From an uncultured Bacteroidales bacterium (GTDB lineage: Bacteria; Bacteroidota; Bacteroidia; Bacteroidales; Paludibacteraceae), in the NCBI GenBank assembly GCA_900316125.1, contig ONBO01000007.1, positions 1-64,000 on the forward strand: a DNA stretch of 64,000 nucleotides, in the 5' to 3' direction. Shown here piece after piece: positions 36,390 to 47,884 of the stretch. The notes under the pieces are model-generated. The model was not told the origin of the DNA, ran no database searches, and saw nothing but the letters and a program-made list of their open reading frames with translations. The translations under genes were made by a program, and so were the position numbers. Position 1 is the stretch's first letter; each line of letters opens with the position of its first letter.

Positions 36390-37525
36390 AAAAAACATTA
36401 CTTTTGTTAGTTGCGTTTGTAGCCGCATTGGTTGTTAACGCACAAGGATTTGCAACAGCAGAAGAGGCTGCTACTGCTGTAAAGGAATCTACCACAAACA
36501 CATCTGCAGCAGAGAAGGCTGCTGACGCAGCAGTTAAGAAAAATCATTGGAAAAAGGGTTTTGATGTGTCTGTTACAGCAGCTCAGAACTTTATAAGCCA
36601 GGATACAAAATGGTCAAGCGCATGGTATCAGGGAGGTTCTTCTAACTTTTCCGGACTTGGAGAGTTTAAGAGTTGGTTCAACTACGAAGGCTCAAACGGA
36701 CTTATCTGGGATAACCTTGTGGAACTTAAATATGGTATCAATACCACATTCACTAAGGACTTGGCTGGTAGGGCATGGCACCTTACAGATGATAAGACCG
36801 CTTATTCAACCAAACTTGGTTATGAACTTGGCAAAGGCTGGAGTGTGGCATGGAATGGTGATATCAATTTTACCCTGTTCCAAAACTACATTACAGTAGG
36901 TGATGATCAGGCTGCAGTTGATGCATATAACGCTCTTTCAAGTGCGGCTATATCTCCATTACGCTTTACAACTGGCGTAGGTTTTATGTGGAAATATGAG
37001 AAGAATCCAAATATAGATTTGTCCATCTATCTTTCACCATATTCTTATAAGCTGGTTTATGTAAACGATATGAGAACATTTGTGGCGATGAACAAGGATA
37101 AGATAGGAGTTGCTTCATCTATCAGTGACCAGGTAGGTATAGGCCAGCAAGTAACAGATCAGGCTGCATTTGACAAGGCATGGGGTGATGGTAATTATGA
37201 TGAAGCTCTTTCATATATCAGACCTAATTCACTTAAATCATACAACTTAGGTAGCCGTGTGGATATTCAGTATCGTCAAAAATTTAATGACGTGGTTTCT
37301 CTTTCAAGCCGTTTCCAGTTTTATACCAACTACGTGGGTATAGAGCTTGACTGGGAGATTTCAGCTGATTTTGTGCTTTACAAGATACTTACAGCACGTA
37401 TTTCAGTTAACCCACGTTATGATTCCACTATTGTTCCGTCAGATGGTAAATCTGGCTGGGATGCAGCCCGTCTTCAGTTGAAGGAGCTTGTAAGCCTTGG
37501 TATTGCTTATCGCTTTGAGAAGTAA
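36386..37525 (+). CDS. DUF3078-type outer-membrane protein
   Basis: A 379-aa exported protein with a signal peptide cut near VVNAQG, a short Ala/Glu-rich helix, then many beta strands with Trp/Tyr girdles ([34 protein letters not shown]). The pattern is that of the DUF3078 barrel family of Bacteroidetes. The function is unknown. It overlaps pyrD by 4 nt, so it is probably expressed with the pyr genes, and is followed by a bidirectional terminator. Confidence 0.82.
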   Translation: MKKTLLLLVAFVAALVVNAQGFATAEEAATAVKESTTNTSAAEKAADAAVKKNHWKKGFDVSVTAAQNFISQDTKWSSAWYQGGSSNFSGLGEFKSWFNYEGSNGLIWDNLVELKYGINTTFTKDLAGRAWHLTDDKTAYSTKLGYELGKGWSVAWNGDINFTLFQNYITVGDDQAAVDAYNALSSAAISPLRFTTGVGFMWKYEKNPNIDLSIYLSPYSYKLVYVNDMRTFVAMNKDKIGVASSISDQVGIGQQVTDQAAFDKAWGDGNYDEALSYIRPNSLKSYNLGSRVDIQYRQKFNDVVSLSSRFQFYTNYVGIELDWEISADFVLYKILTARISVNPRYDSTIVPSDGKSGWDAARLQLKELVSLGIAYRFEK

Positions 37526-37533
37526 GCAATAGG

Positions 37534-37599
37534 TAAAAAAAGAGGGTGACCAAGACGTTCATTGATTAAAATTTGGACTGTTTAGTCACCTTCTTTTTG
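37534..37599. terminator. bidirectional terminator
   Basis: AGAGGGTGAC (37541-37550) pairs with GTCACCTTCT (37585-37594, one wobble). An A-run precedes and a T-run follows the stem, so it can serve both the DUF3078 gene and the converging trmD. Confidence 0.8.
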
Positions 37600-37607
37600 T
37601 TTATTAT

Positions 37608-38291
37608 TTATAAGTTCTGTAAAAGATCTGGTCTCAAAAGCCTTGTGCGCTCAAGCGCCTGTTCTTCCCGCCAGCGGGCTATGTTTGCCTCGTGGCCGGA
37701 GAGCAGAACATCTGGTACTTTCCAGCCTTTATACTCCGCCGGACGGGTATATACAGGGGCGGAAAGCAGGTCGTCCTGAAAACAGTCTGATAAAGCTGAT
37801 TGTTCATCGGAAATAACGCCTGGTATTATGCGAATGGTTGCATCTGCAATTATAGCCGCTGCTAATTCGCCACCTGTTAGAACAAAATCCCCCACTGAAA
37901 TCTCACGTGTTACAAGGTGCTCGCGTATGCGTTGGTCCACTCCCTTGTAATGGCCGCAAAGTATGATTATGTTGTTCAGCATTGAAAGGCGGTTGGCTAC
38001 TTTTTGGGTAAACATTTCTCCATCAGGCGATGTGTAAATCACCTCATCATACTCTCTTTCAGACTTTAGGTGCTCTATGGCTTTGTCAACTGGTTCTATC
38101 TGCATTACCATGCCAGCCTCGCCACCGTAAGGATAGTCATCCACACGTCTGTGCCTTAGGTCAGATGAGTAATCTCTCAGATTGTGCAGGTGTATCTCAG
38201 CCAGCCCTTTGTCTTGTGCTCTTTTTATGATTGAGTGTGCAAAGTTGCTCTCAATCAGTTCTGGTAGCACTGTTAATATATCAATTCGCAT
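37608..38291 (-). CDS. trmD: tRNA (guanine37-N1)-methyltransferase
   Basis: A 227-aa SPOUT methyltransferase that modifies G37 of tRNAs. I choose ATG 38291 ([14 protein letters not shown]). The frame to 38366 adds 25 unrelated residues. The [14 protein letters not shown] and [13 protein letters not shown] and [13 protein letters not shown] motifs build the trefoil-knot SAM site. It is not in the usual rpsP-rimM-trmD-rplS cluster, which is common in Bacteroidetes. Confidence 0.95.
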   Translation of the reverse strand: MRIDILTVLPELIESNFAHSIIKRAQDKGLAEIHLHNLRDYSSDLRHRRVDDYPYGGEAGMVMQIEPVDKAIEHLKSEREYDEVIYTSPDGEMFTQKVANRLSMLNNIIILCGHYKGVDQRIREHLVTREISVGDFVLTGGELAAAIIADATIRIIPGVISDEQSALSDCFQDDLLSAPVYTRPAEYKGWKVPDVLLSGHEANIARWREEQALERTRLLRPDLLQNL

Positions 38292-38338
38292 TTTATAATT
38301 ATTTTCTGCAAAAATAGGTAATTTTTTGCTATTTTTGA

Positions 38339-40384
<2,046 letters not shown>

Positions 40385-40385
40385 G

Positions 40386-40421
40386 TTTTTCTCCATTTTC
40401 CATTCTCCATTTTCCATTAAA
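40386..40421 (+). repeat. heptamer tandem repeat (TTCTCCA/TTTTCCA)
   Basis: TTCTCCA, TTTTCCA, TTCTCCA, TTTTCCA repeat with period 7 between ligA and the dapA promoter. The complement is the AATGGAGA / AATGGAAA unit seen at 50.7 and 52.8 kb. Confidence 0.75.
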
Positions 40422-40426
40422 TTTAT

Positions 40427-40434
40427 TAACTTTG
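40427..40434 (+). promoter_or_regulatory. promoter box of dapA
   Basis: TAACTTTG (TAnnTTTG) lies 21 nt before the dapA ATG at 40456, which supports this start. Confidence 0.6.
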
Positions 40435-40455
40435 CGCCTTGTTAATAAAAGCACT

Positions 40456-41331
40456 ATGGTTAATTTGCAAGGAATGGGCGTAGCCCTGATAACACCCTTT
40501 AAGGCTGATGGTTCAGTTGATTATGACGCACTGTCACAGTTGGTTGATTTTCAGCTAAATAATGATATAGACTACATGGTTGTGCTTGGTACAACCGCAG
40601 AGACACCAACACTTACAGAGGATGAGAAGGAAAAGATTAAGAAGCTGGTGATTGAGAAGATTGCCGGCCGTATTCCTGTGGTGCTTGGTTTGGGTGGCAA
40701 TAACACAATGGCTCTTGTTGAGAAACTCAAAACTGACAACTTCAAGGGTGTTGACGCCATTCTGTCTGTGGTTCCTTACTACAACAAGCCTTCACAAGAG
40801 GGTATATATCAGCATTATGCAGCCCTTGCAGCAGCATCACCTGTGCCTATTGTGCTTTACAATGTGCCTGGACGTACTGGCACTAATATGACAGGAGAGA
40901 CCACTCTCCGCCTTGCTAAAGACTTTAAGAACATTATTGCTATCAAGGAGGCTTCTGGTAATATGCCTCAGATTGAGTATATAATGAAGAATAAGCCTAA
41001 GGATTTCCTTGTTATCTCCGGCGATGACGGAATAGCATTTCCTCTCATAACCCAGGGTGCTTCTGGTGTGATATCAGTTATTGGTAACGCATTTCCTAAG
41101 GAGTTCAGCCGCATGGTGCGTCTTGCATTGGCTGGCGATTATGATAACGCCCGCTCTATTCACCATAAGTTTACAGAACTGTTTGATTTGCTGTTTGTTG
41201 ACGGCAATCCTGCTGGTGTTAAGAGTATGCTGAACGCTATGGGTATGATTGAGAACAAGCTGCGTCTGCCGCTTGTTCCCACTCGCATTACTACTTACCA
41301 GAAAATTTCTCAGGTTTTGAGAGAATTATAA
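40456..41331 (+). CDS. dapA: 4-hydroxy-tetrahydrodipicolinate synthase
   Basis: A 291-aa TIM-barrel aldolase that condenses pyruvate with aspartate semialdehyde in the lysine/diaminopimelate pathway. The Schiff-base lysine is Lys164 in IAIKEASGN, Tyr135 lies in VLYNVPGRTG, and GTTAETPTL is the conserved N-terminal loop. I choose ATG 40456 (MVNLQGMGVALITPF). The longer frame from 40381 is repeat DNA. Confidence 0.97.
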   Translation: MVNLQGMGVALITPFKADGSVDYDALSQLVDFQLNNDIDYMVVLGTTAETPTLTEDEKEKIKKLVIEKIAGRIPVVLGLGGNNTMALVEKLKTDNFKGVDAILSVVPYYNKPSQEGIYQHYAALAAASPVPIVLYNVPGRTGTNMTGETTLRLAKDFKNIIAIKEASGNMPQIEYIMKNKPKDFLVISGDDGIAFPLITQGASGVISVIGNAFPKEFSRMVRLALAGDYDNARSIHHKFTELFDLLFVDGNPAGVKSMLNAMGMIENKLRLPLVPTRITTYQKISQVLREL

Positions 41332-41337
41332 AATCCA

Positions 41338-43857
41338 TTATTCAACACCTACTGTAATCTGAGCATTTTCTGCGTCAATTGTGACGGTTTTGCCATCAAG
41401 GCTCTCCTCGGTGTTGACGATGAACTCTGCAATCTTGTCCTCTACGTATTTCTGGATTGTACGCTTAAGAGGGCGTGCGCCGTACTGGACATCGTAGCCT
41501 TCCTTAATCATAAGCTCCTTGGCGGCGTCTGTAACCTTTATGGTGATGCCTAAGCCTGATATGCGCTTTGTAACCTTGGCAAGCTCAATGTCTATAATCT
41601 TTGTTATGGACTCCTTGGTGAGTGAATCAAAGATTATTACCTCATCGATACGGTTCAGAAACTCTGGTGAGAATGTTTTCTGAAGCGCTTTCTTGATAAT
41701 TCCCTCACTGTACTTTGTATCAAGGGCGCGTGCGCTTGTGGTAAAGCCCACACCTTGACCAAACTCCTTAAGCTGGCGTGTGCCTGCGTTTGAGGTCATT
41801 ATTATAATTGTGTTCTTGAAGTCTACTGTACGACCGTCGCTGTCTGTGAGCTGACCCTCGTCAAGTACCTGCAGGAGCAGGTTGAAGACATCGGGGTGAG
41901 CCTTCTCAATCTCATCAAAAAGAATTATGGAGTAGGGGTTACGCCTTACTTTTTCTGTAAGCTGGCCGCCCTCTTCATAACCTACGTATCCCGGAGGCGC
42001 ACCTATGAGCCTTGACACGCTGAACTTCTCCATGTACTCACTCATGTCAATACGTATGAGCGCATCCTTGGAGTTGAACATATATTCACTTAAGACCTTG
42101 GTTAGGTGTGTTTTGCCTACACCTGTAGGGCCTAAGAATATGAATGAGCCTATAGGGCGGTTAGGATCCTTGAGGCCTACACGGTTACGCAGAATGCTCT
42201 TGCAAATTGAGTCAATGGCACGGTCCTGGCCTATCACTATGCTCTTGAGTGTGCCGTTCATCTTGCGCAGTTTGGTGAACTCTGTCTCCTCAACTTTCTG
42301 AACCGGCACTCCTGAAATGAGTGACACGGCTCTGGCAATGTCCTCAGATGTAATTTCAACTGAATTTTTGCCTGCGCTCTCATTCCATGACTTCTGCGCC
42401 TCCTGCAAGCGGACTGACAAATCGGCAGATTCATCCTTATATTTATTGGCAAGGTAGAAATCCTCTCTGCTTACAGCCTCAAGTTTAAGGGTGTTGAGCT
42501 CGTTTATGCGTGCTTCTATATCCTTAATCTCCTGTGGCACAGATGTGTTTGATATGTGAGCCTTTGCACCGGCTTCATCCATCACGTCAATGGCCTTATC
42601 GGGGAAGTTACGGTCTGTAATGTACCTTTCAGCCAGCGATACACACGCCTCAATGGCCTCCTGTGTGTACACTACATTATGGTGAGCCTCATAACGCTCC
42701 TTTATGTTTGTGAGTATGGTCAGGGTCTCCTCCTTTGATGTAGGTTTTACCATAACCTTCTGGAAACGACGCTCTAACGCTCCATCTTTCTCTATGCTCT
42801 TATGGTACTCATCGAGAGTAGTGGCGCCTATGCACTGTATTCTGCCACGTGACAGGGCTGGTTTCATCATATTGGCAGCGTCAAGCGTGCCTGCAGTGCC
42901 TCCAGCGCCTATTATTGTGTGGATCTCATCAATGAAGAGGATTATGTCAGGATTCTCCTCAAGCTCTTTGATTACTGCTTTAAGTCTCTCCTCAAACTGA
43001 CCACGATACTTGGTTCCTGCCACCATTGAAGCCATATCGAGTGATATGATACGCTTGCCGCACAATACCCGTGGTGCCTTGTATTCAACTATCTGAGTGG
43101 CAAGACCTTCCACTATGGCAGACTTGCCCACGCCAGGCTCTCCTATAAGCACTGGATTGTTCTTTTTACGGCGGCTGAGTATCTGTGCAATACGCTCAAT
43201 CTCCTTCTCACGGCCTACGGTAGGGTCAAGCTTGCCGTCGGCTGCAGCCTTTGTTATGTCTGTGCCAAAGTGGTCAAGCGCCGGGGTCTTTGACTCCTTT
43301 TTTGACTTTTTGGCAGTTTTTACAACATCTTCGTCTTCATCATCGTCATCATCTGAGTCTGCGTTCTCATTGGAATCCTTGGCGTCATACACGTCAACAG
43401 GGGTTTTCTCAAGTTGTGCGGCGTCAGTAGGGAACACTATGGCACGCAGTTTTTCATACGTAGCGCCCTCTGGAGCAAGCAGTTCCGCTGCCAGATTTGA
43501 TTTTTCCTTGAAAATGGCAAGTAGCAGGTGCTGTGACTCTATGGTGCTGCTGCCGCCGTTACGCGCCTCAAGATTTGAGAACTTGAGCACCCTCTCTGTG
43601 GATGTTAGGGTAGAGAGCGGCTGCCCGTAGGTGTCACTACTGGTTTTAATGCGCTGCTCAATCTTCTTCTTAAGACTGGTCATATCTATGTGGAGATTCT
43701 CACTAAGTAGCTTATAAGCAGGGGTTTTGCTGCCAAATCTAATTATGGCGAGCATGAGGTGCTCCGGCCCTACGTAATCATTCCCAAGCCTCATGGCCTC
43801 CTCTTTAGAGTACTTAATTATCTCCTGTACTTCTGTTGAATATTCTTTGTTATCCAT
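41338..43857 (-). CDS. clpC: ClpC-type AAA+ unfoldase
   Basis: An 839-aa ATPase partner of ClpP. It has two N-terminal Clp repeats (about residues 1-145), an acidic Asp/Glu-rich linker (about 165-180), AAA domain 1 (Walker [10 protein letters not shown]), a central UVR-like/coiled-coil segment ([18 protein letters not shown]), AAA domain 2 (Walker [10 protein letters not shown]) and the C-terminal D2-small domain. The acidic stretch after the N-domain is longer than in Bacillus ClpC. A TACATTTG box on the minus strand at 43897-43890 is its likely promoter. Confidence 0.95.
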   Translation of the reverse strand: MDNKEYSTEVQEIIKYSKEEAMRLGNDYVGPEHLMLAIIRFGSKTPAYKLLSENLHIDMTSLKKKIEQRIKTSSDTYGQPLSTLTSTERVLKFSNLEARNGGSSTIESQHLLLAIFKEKSNLAAELLAPEGATYEKLRAIVFPTDAAQLEKTPVDVYDAKDSNENADSDDDDDEDEDVVKTAKKSKKESKTPALDHFGTDITKAAADGKLDPTVGREKEIERIAQILSRRKKNNPVLIGEPGVGKSAIVEGLATQIVEYKAPRVLCGKRIISLDMASMVAGTKYRGQFEERLKAVIKELEENPDIILFIDEIHTIIGAGGTAGTLDAANMMKPALSRGRIQCIGATTLDEYHKSIEKDGALERRFQKVMVKPTSKEETLTILTNIKERYEAHHNVVYTQEAIEACVSLAERYITDRNFPDKAIDVMDEAGAKAHISNTSVPQEIKDIEARINELNTLKLEAVSREDFYLANKYKDESADLSVRLQEAQKSWNESAGKNSVEITSEDIARAVSLISGVPVQKVEETEFTKLRKMNGTLKSIVIGQDRAIDSICKSILRNRVGLKDPNRPIGSFIFLGPTGVGKTHLTKVLSEYMFNSKDALIRIDMSEYMEKFSVSRLIGAPPGYVGYEEGGQLTEKVRRNPYSIILFDEIEKAHPDVFNLLLQVLDEGQLTDSDGRTVDFKNTIIIMTSNAGTRQLKEFGQGVGFTTSARALDTKYSEGIIKKALQKTFSPEFLNRIDEVIIFDSLTKESITKIIDIELAKVTKRISGLGITIKVTDAAKELMIKEGYDVQYGARPLKRTIQKYVEDKIAEFIVNTEESLDGKTVTIDAENAQITVGVE

Positions 43858-43889
43858 ATTTTATAATGCACATTTGTGTATCCAAACCA

Positions 43890-44009
43890 CAAATGTACAA
43901 AAATCGTGCCAAAAATAATGGAGAATTTAGAGTTGAGAATTGAGAGTTATGAACATTTAACTATTAACGTTCAAAATGGTGTTTATTTGGAAACTTTTTT
44001 GTATATTTG
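43890..44009. promoter_or_regulatory. divergent clpC and gyrA promoters flanking a heptamer repeat
   Basis: Minus strand TACATTTG at 43897-43890 faces clpC. Plus strand TATATTTG at 44002-44009 faces gyrA (28 nt before its ATG). Between them, 43921-43951 holds the 7-nt units GAGAATT, TAGAGTT, GAGAATT, GAGAGTT. Confidence 0.55.
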
Positions 44010-44036
44010 TACGTTTTTAAAAATACAGACAAAACA

Positions 44037-46595
44037 ATGATTGAAGACGAAAGAATTGTTAAAGTTGACATAGAAGAGGAGATGCGAACTGCATACATTG
44101 ATTACTCTATGTCTGTTATTGTTTCACGTGCCCTGCCTGATGTGAGAGACGGTTTGAAACCTGTTCAACGCCGTGTTCTGTTTGCAATGAACGAACTGGG
44201 TAACACGTATGACAAGCCTACAAAGAAATCTGCAAGAATAGTGGGTGAGGTTATGGGTAAGTTCCACCCTCATGGTGACTCATCAATCTATGGTACTTTG
44301 GTACACTTGGCACAGCCTTGGTCACTGCGTTATCCTCTGGTTGACGGTCAGGGTAACTTTGGTTCTGTTGACGGTGACTCACCTGCGGCCATGCGTTATA
44401 CTGAGGCACGCCTTATGAAACTCTCTGATGAGATGCTTCGTGACATCGATGAGAATACAGTGGATATGGTTAGCAACTTTGATGAGACACTCAAGGAGCC
44501 TACTATTCTGCCATGTGCCATCCCTAACCTGCTTATTAACGGCGCCACTGGTATTGCTGTGGGTATGGCCACTAACATGGCACCACACAACCTCTCTGAC
44601 ACTGTTGACGCTATTGTGGCATACGTTGATAACAAGGAGATAGATGATGATTCTCTAATCTCCATTATCAAGGCTCCTGATTTCCCTACTGGTGGCACCA
44701 TCTACGGCTATCAGGGTATCAGAGACGCTTATCTTACTGGTAGAGGAAGGGTGATTATACGTAGTAGGGTTGAAATTGAGTCTGAAAAGGATCATGACCG
44801 CCTTATTGTAACTGAGATTCCTTACCTTGTGAACAAGGCTGAACTTCAGAAACATATACATGAGCTTGTAAAGGATAAGAAGATCGAGGGCATATCTAGC
44901 ATTACTGATGAGACCAGTTCAGAGGGTATGCGTCTTGTAATAGACTTGAAGCGTGACGCTAACGCTAATGTGGTGCTGAACAAGCTGTATAAGGAGACTG
45001 CACTCCAGTCATCATTCAGTATCAATAACATTGCCCTTGTTAAGGGACGTCCAAAACTGCTTACACTGCGTGACCTTATCGTTAACTTTGTGGAACACCG
45101 TTTGGAGGTTATTACACGCCGTACTCAGTACCGTTTGGAGAAGGCGGAGGCAAGAGCTCACATTTTGCAAGGTCTTATCATTGCATCTGACAATATTGAT
45201 GAGGTGGTTAGAATTATCAGGGCCTCTGCATCGCCGGCTGAAGCACAGACTGCCCTTATGGAGCGTTTCTCTCTGTCAGAGATTCAGGCTAAGGCTGTGG
45301 TTGACATGAGACTCTCACAACTCACAGGTCTGAAGCAGGAGGAACTCAGGGCTGAATATGAGCAGCTTTTGAAGACTATTGAAGACTACAAGGATATCCT
45401 GGCTAATGAGGAGCGCAGGATGGCTATTGTAAAAGAGGAACTTCTTGCAATTAAGGAGAAATATGGTGACGAGCGTAAGACTGACATCGTGTTTGCCTCT
45501 GAGGAGTTCAATCCAGAAGACTTCTACGCCGATGATGAGATGGTTATCACTGTTTCACATCTTGGTTATATTAAACGTACTCCGCTGACTGAGTATCGTG
45601 CTCAGAACCGCGGCGGTATGGGCTCAAAGGGTAGTGACAGCCGTGATGAGGACTTCATTGAGCACATTTACCAGGCTTCAATGCACAGTTATATTCTCTT
45701 CTTCACACAGCGTGGCCGCTGCTACTGGCTTAAGGTTTATGACATACCTGAGGGCGCTAAGAACTCTAAGGGACGCGCCATTCAGAATATGCTCAGCATA
45801 GAGAAGGATGACAAGGTGACCGCATTCATAAAGATTAAGGGTCTGCAGGATGCTGAGTTCAATATGAGCCACTGCCTGCTATTCTGTACACAGAAGGGTG
45901 TGGTTAAGAAGACTCTGCTTCAGGCATACTCTCGTCCACGTCAGAATGGTGTTAACGCTATTATTATACGTGAGGATGACAAGGTTATCCAAGTTAAACT
46001 TACTGACGGTAACAGTGAGGTTATCATTGCAAACCGTAACGGACGTGCAATTCGCTTCAATGAGACTAAGGTTAGAGAGATGGGCCGTATGTCAACCGGT
46101 GTAAGAGGTATGACTCTTGACGACGATGATGATGAAGTAGTAGGAATGGTTACTGTACCTGCTGACACCACTGACGATATTCTTGTGGTTTCAGAGAAGG
46201 GTTACGGCAAACGCTCTGATTTGGGTGACTACCGTATAACCAACCGCGGCGGCAAGGGAGTGAAAACTATCAATGTTACAGAGAAGACGGGTAAACTTGT
46301 GGCCATTCATAACGTCAATGATGAAAACGACCTCATGATTATAAACAAATCCGGCATTGCCATAAGATTTGAGGTTGCATCGCTCAGAATTCAGGGACGC
46401 GCCACACAGGGTGTACGTCTTATTAATCTGGAGAAACGTGATGATGAGATAGCATCTGTATGTGCAGTAGACCGCTATCAGGAGGAGGCGATACCTCAAG
46501 AGGCTGATTCTGAGGAGCTGATACAGGCTCAGGATGAGTTTGACAGCATTGAGGGCGTATCGGAGGATAGTGAAAATAACAACGATAATGAATAA
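44037..46595 (+). CDS. gyrA: DNA gyrase subunit A
   Basis: An 852-aa type IIA topoisomerase subunit. The start at 44037 ([16 protein letters not shown]) fits the family better than the frame from 44007. The active-site Tyr121 is in [10 protein letters not shown]. The quinolone region reads [12 protein letters not shown] (77-88), with Ser82 at the E. coli Ser83 position and Gly86 at the Asp87 position. The C-terminal beta-pinwheel repeats are followed by an acidic tail. Confidence 0.98.
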   Translation: MIEDERIVKVDIEEEMRTAYIDYSMSVIVSRALPDVRDGLKPVQRRVLFAMNELGNTYDKPTKKSARIVGEVMGKFHPHGDSSIYGTLVHLAQPWSLRYPLVDGQGNFGSVDGDSPAAMRYTEARLMKLSDEMLRDIDENTVDMVSNFDETLKEPTILPCAIPNLLINGATGIAVGMATNMAPHNLSDTVDAIVAYVDNKEIDDDSLISIIKAPDFPTGGTIYGYQGIRDAYLTGRGRVIIRSRVEIESEKDHDRLIVTEIPYLVNKAELQKHIHELVKDKKIEGISSITDETSSEGMRLVIDLKRDANANVVLNKLYKETALQSSFSINNIALVKGRPKLLTLRDLIVNFVEHRLEVITRRTQYRLEKAEARAHILQGLIIASDNIDEVVRIIRASASPAEAQTALMERFSLSEIQAKAVVDMRLSQLTGLKQEELRAEYEQLLKTIEDYKDILANEERRMAIVKEELLAIKEKYGDERKTDIVFASEEFNPEDFYADDEMVITVSHLGYIKRTPLTEYRAQNRGGMGSKGSDSRDEDFIEHIYQASMHSYILFFTQRGRCYWLKVYDIPEGAKNSKGRAIQNMLSIEKDDKVTAFIKIKGLQDAEFNMSHCLLFCTQKGVVKKTLLQAYSRPRQNGVNAIIIREDDKVIQVKLTDGNSEVIIANRNGRAIRFNETKVREMGRMSTGVRGMTLDDDDDEVVGMVTVPADTTDDILVVSEKGYGKRSDLGDYRITNRGGKGVKTINVTEKTGKLVAIHNVNDENDLMIINKSGIAIRFEVASLRIQGRATQGVRLINLEKRDDEIASVCAVDRYQEEAIPQEADSEELIQAQDEFDSIEGVSEDSENNNDNE

Positions 46596-46614
46596 TCCTA
46601 AAAACAAAAAGCAC

Positions 46615-47868
46615 ATGAAAAGAAACTTTATGTTTATTGCCGTAATGCTTCTATCAGGCGCAATGGCAATGGCTCAGACAGCCAATGTGAAGAAGGCTAG
46701 CAACGCTCTTCTTACAGACCCTGTGAACTATGACGAGGCCCGCAGCTACATTGAGCAGGCTAAGCAGGATCCATCCACTGCAACAGACGCCAAGACATGG
46801 TATGTGGCAGGACGTATTGGTTACACTCTTGCAAACAAGGAGTGGAACAAGCGTTACATTAACCAGACACCTGATGCAGATCTTCTCTACACTGGTATGA
46901 AGGAGATGTTTGAGAACTATTTGAAAGCAGACTCTTTTGACGGTAAGGAGATGGACAAGAAGGGTAATCCTAAATATACTCAGAGAAAGGGTATTAAGGG
47001 TGACCTTAAAGAGATGCAGAACTGCTTTATTGACGCAGGTGCAGCTAAGTTTGACCAGCGTGACTACGAGAAGGCATACGAGATGTTCACAGACTATGTA
47101 GCTGTGGCTGATCTTCCTATCTTTGATGAGAAGGAGAGAGCTAAAGTTAAGATTGATTCTACATACAATCAGATTAAGTACTATGCCGCTATCTCAGCTC
47201 TGCGTGCAGAGAAGAGTGATGAGGCTCTCAAACTTCTTGATGAGATAACAAAAACTGACTATGCTGACAAGCAGGCTGTATATGAGCTTATGTCAAATGT
47301 TTACCAGAGCCAGGGTGACACTGCTAAGTATGTACAGTCTCTTAAAGACGGTCTTGAGGCATATCCTAAGAGCGAGTTCTTCATTGGCAGCCTTGTAAAT
47401 CACTATGTTACCACACGTAACTATAAGGAGGCTCTTGATTATGTAGATGGTGTTATTGCCAAGCAGCCGGATAACATGGAGTATGTTAACCTTAAAGCTG
47501 AGCTCCTTATCCAGCTTGGTAAGTATGATGAGGCTAGAGCCGCCATCAATGATATGCTTGATAAGGATAGAAGCGCAGTTAACCTCTACCTGATGGGTAA
47601 GAGCTACGCTATTGAGGGTGGTAACATCCAGGATGCCGCTTCTGACCCTTCACTCTCTAATGCTGCGTATGACAGAGAGATTGCAAAAGCTAAGAAGATT
47701 TACGCAGAGGCACTCAAATATTTTGAGGAGGCTAAGCCCAAGATGGATAAGAGTGACAGCCGCTACACAGCAATGCTCCAGGTTATGAAGACTATGTATA
47801 TTCAGACCAAGGGTTCTACATCTGCTGAGTTCAAGGCTATTGACGCGGAGCTTAAGTCAATTCAGTAA
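46615..47868 (+). CDS. exported TPR-repeat protein
   Basis: A 417-aa protein. The signal peptide (FMFIAVMLLSGAMAMAQ) supports ATG 46615, though ATG 46588 inside the gyrA end is possible. Several degenerate tetratricopeptide repeats follow (YEKAYEMFTDYVAVADLP, NYKEALDYVDGVIAKQPDN, KYDEARAAINDMLDKD). TPR proteins scaffold complexes in the periplasm. The partner is unknown. It is probably cotranscribed with gyrA. Confidence 0.85.
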   Translation: MKRNFMFIAVMLLSGAMAMAQTANVKKASNALLTDPVNYDEARSYIEQAKQDPSTATDAKTWYVAGRIGYTLANKEWNKRYINQTPDADLLYTGMKEMFENYLKADSFDGKEMDKKGNPKYTQRKGIKGDLKEMQNCFIDAGAAKFDQRDYEKAYEMFTDYVAVADLPIFDEKERAKVKIDSTYNQIKYYAAISALRAEKSDEALKLLDEITKTDYADKQAVYELMSNVYQSQGDTAKYVQSLKDGLEAYPKSEFFIGSLVNHYVTTRNYKEALDYVDGVIAKQPDNMEYVNLKAELLIQLGKYDEARAAINDMLDKDRSAVNLYLMGKSYAIEGGNIQDAASDPSLSNAAYDREIAKAKKIYAEALKYFEEAKPKMDKSDSRYTAMLQVMKTMYIQTKGSTSAEFKAIDAELKSIQ

Positions 47869-47884
47869 CAGCTTCTTTTTAGAA

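Noticed and set aside
43097..43630. 177-aa plus-strand Ser/Ala-rich ORF
   Set aside because: It is a shadow of clpC; the composition reflects the complement of its acidic linker.
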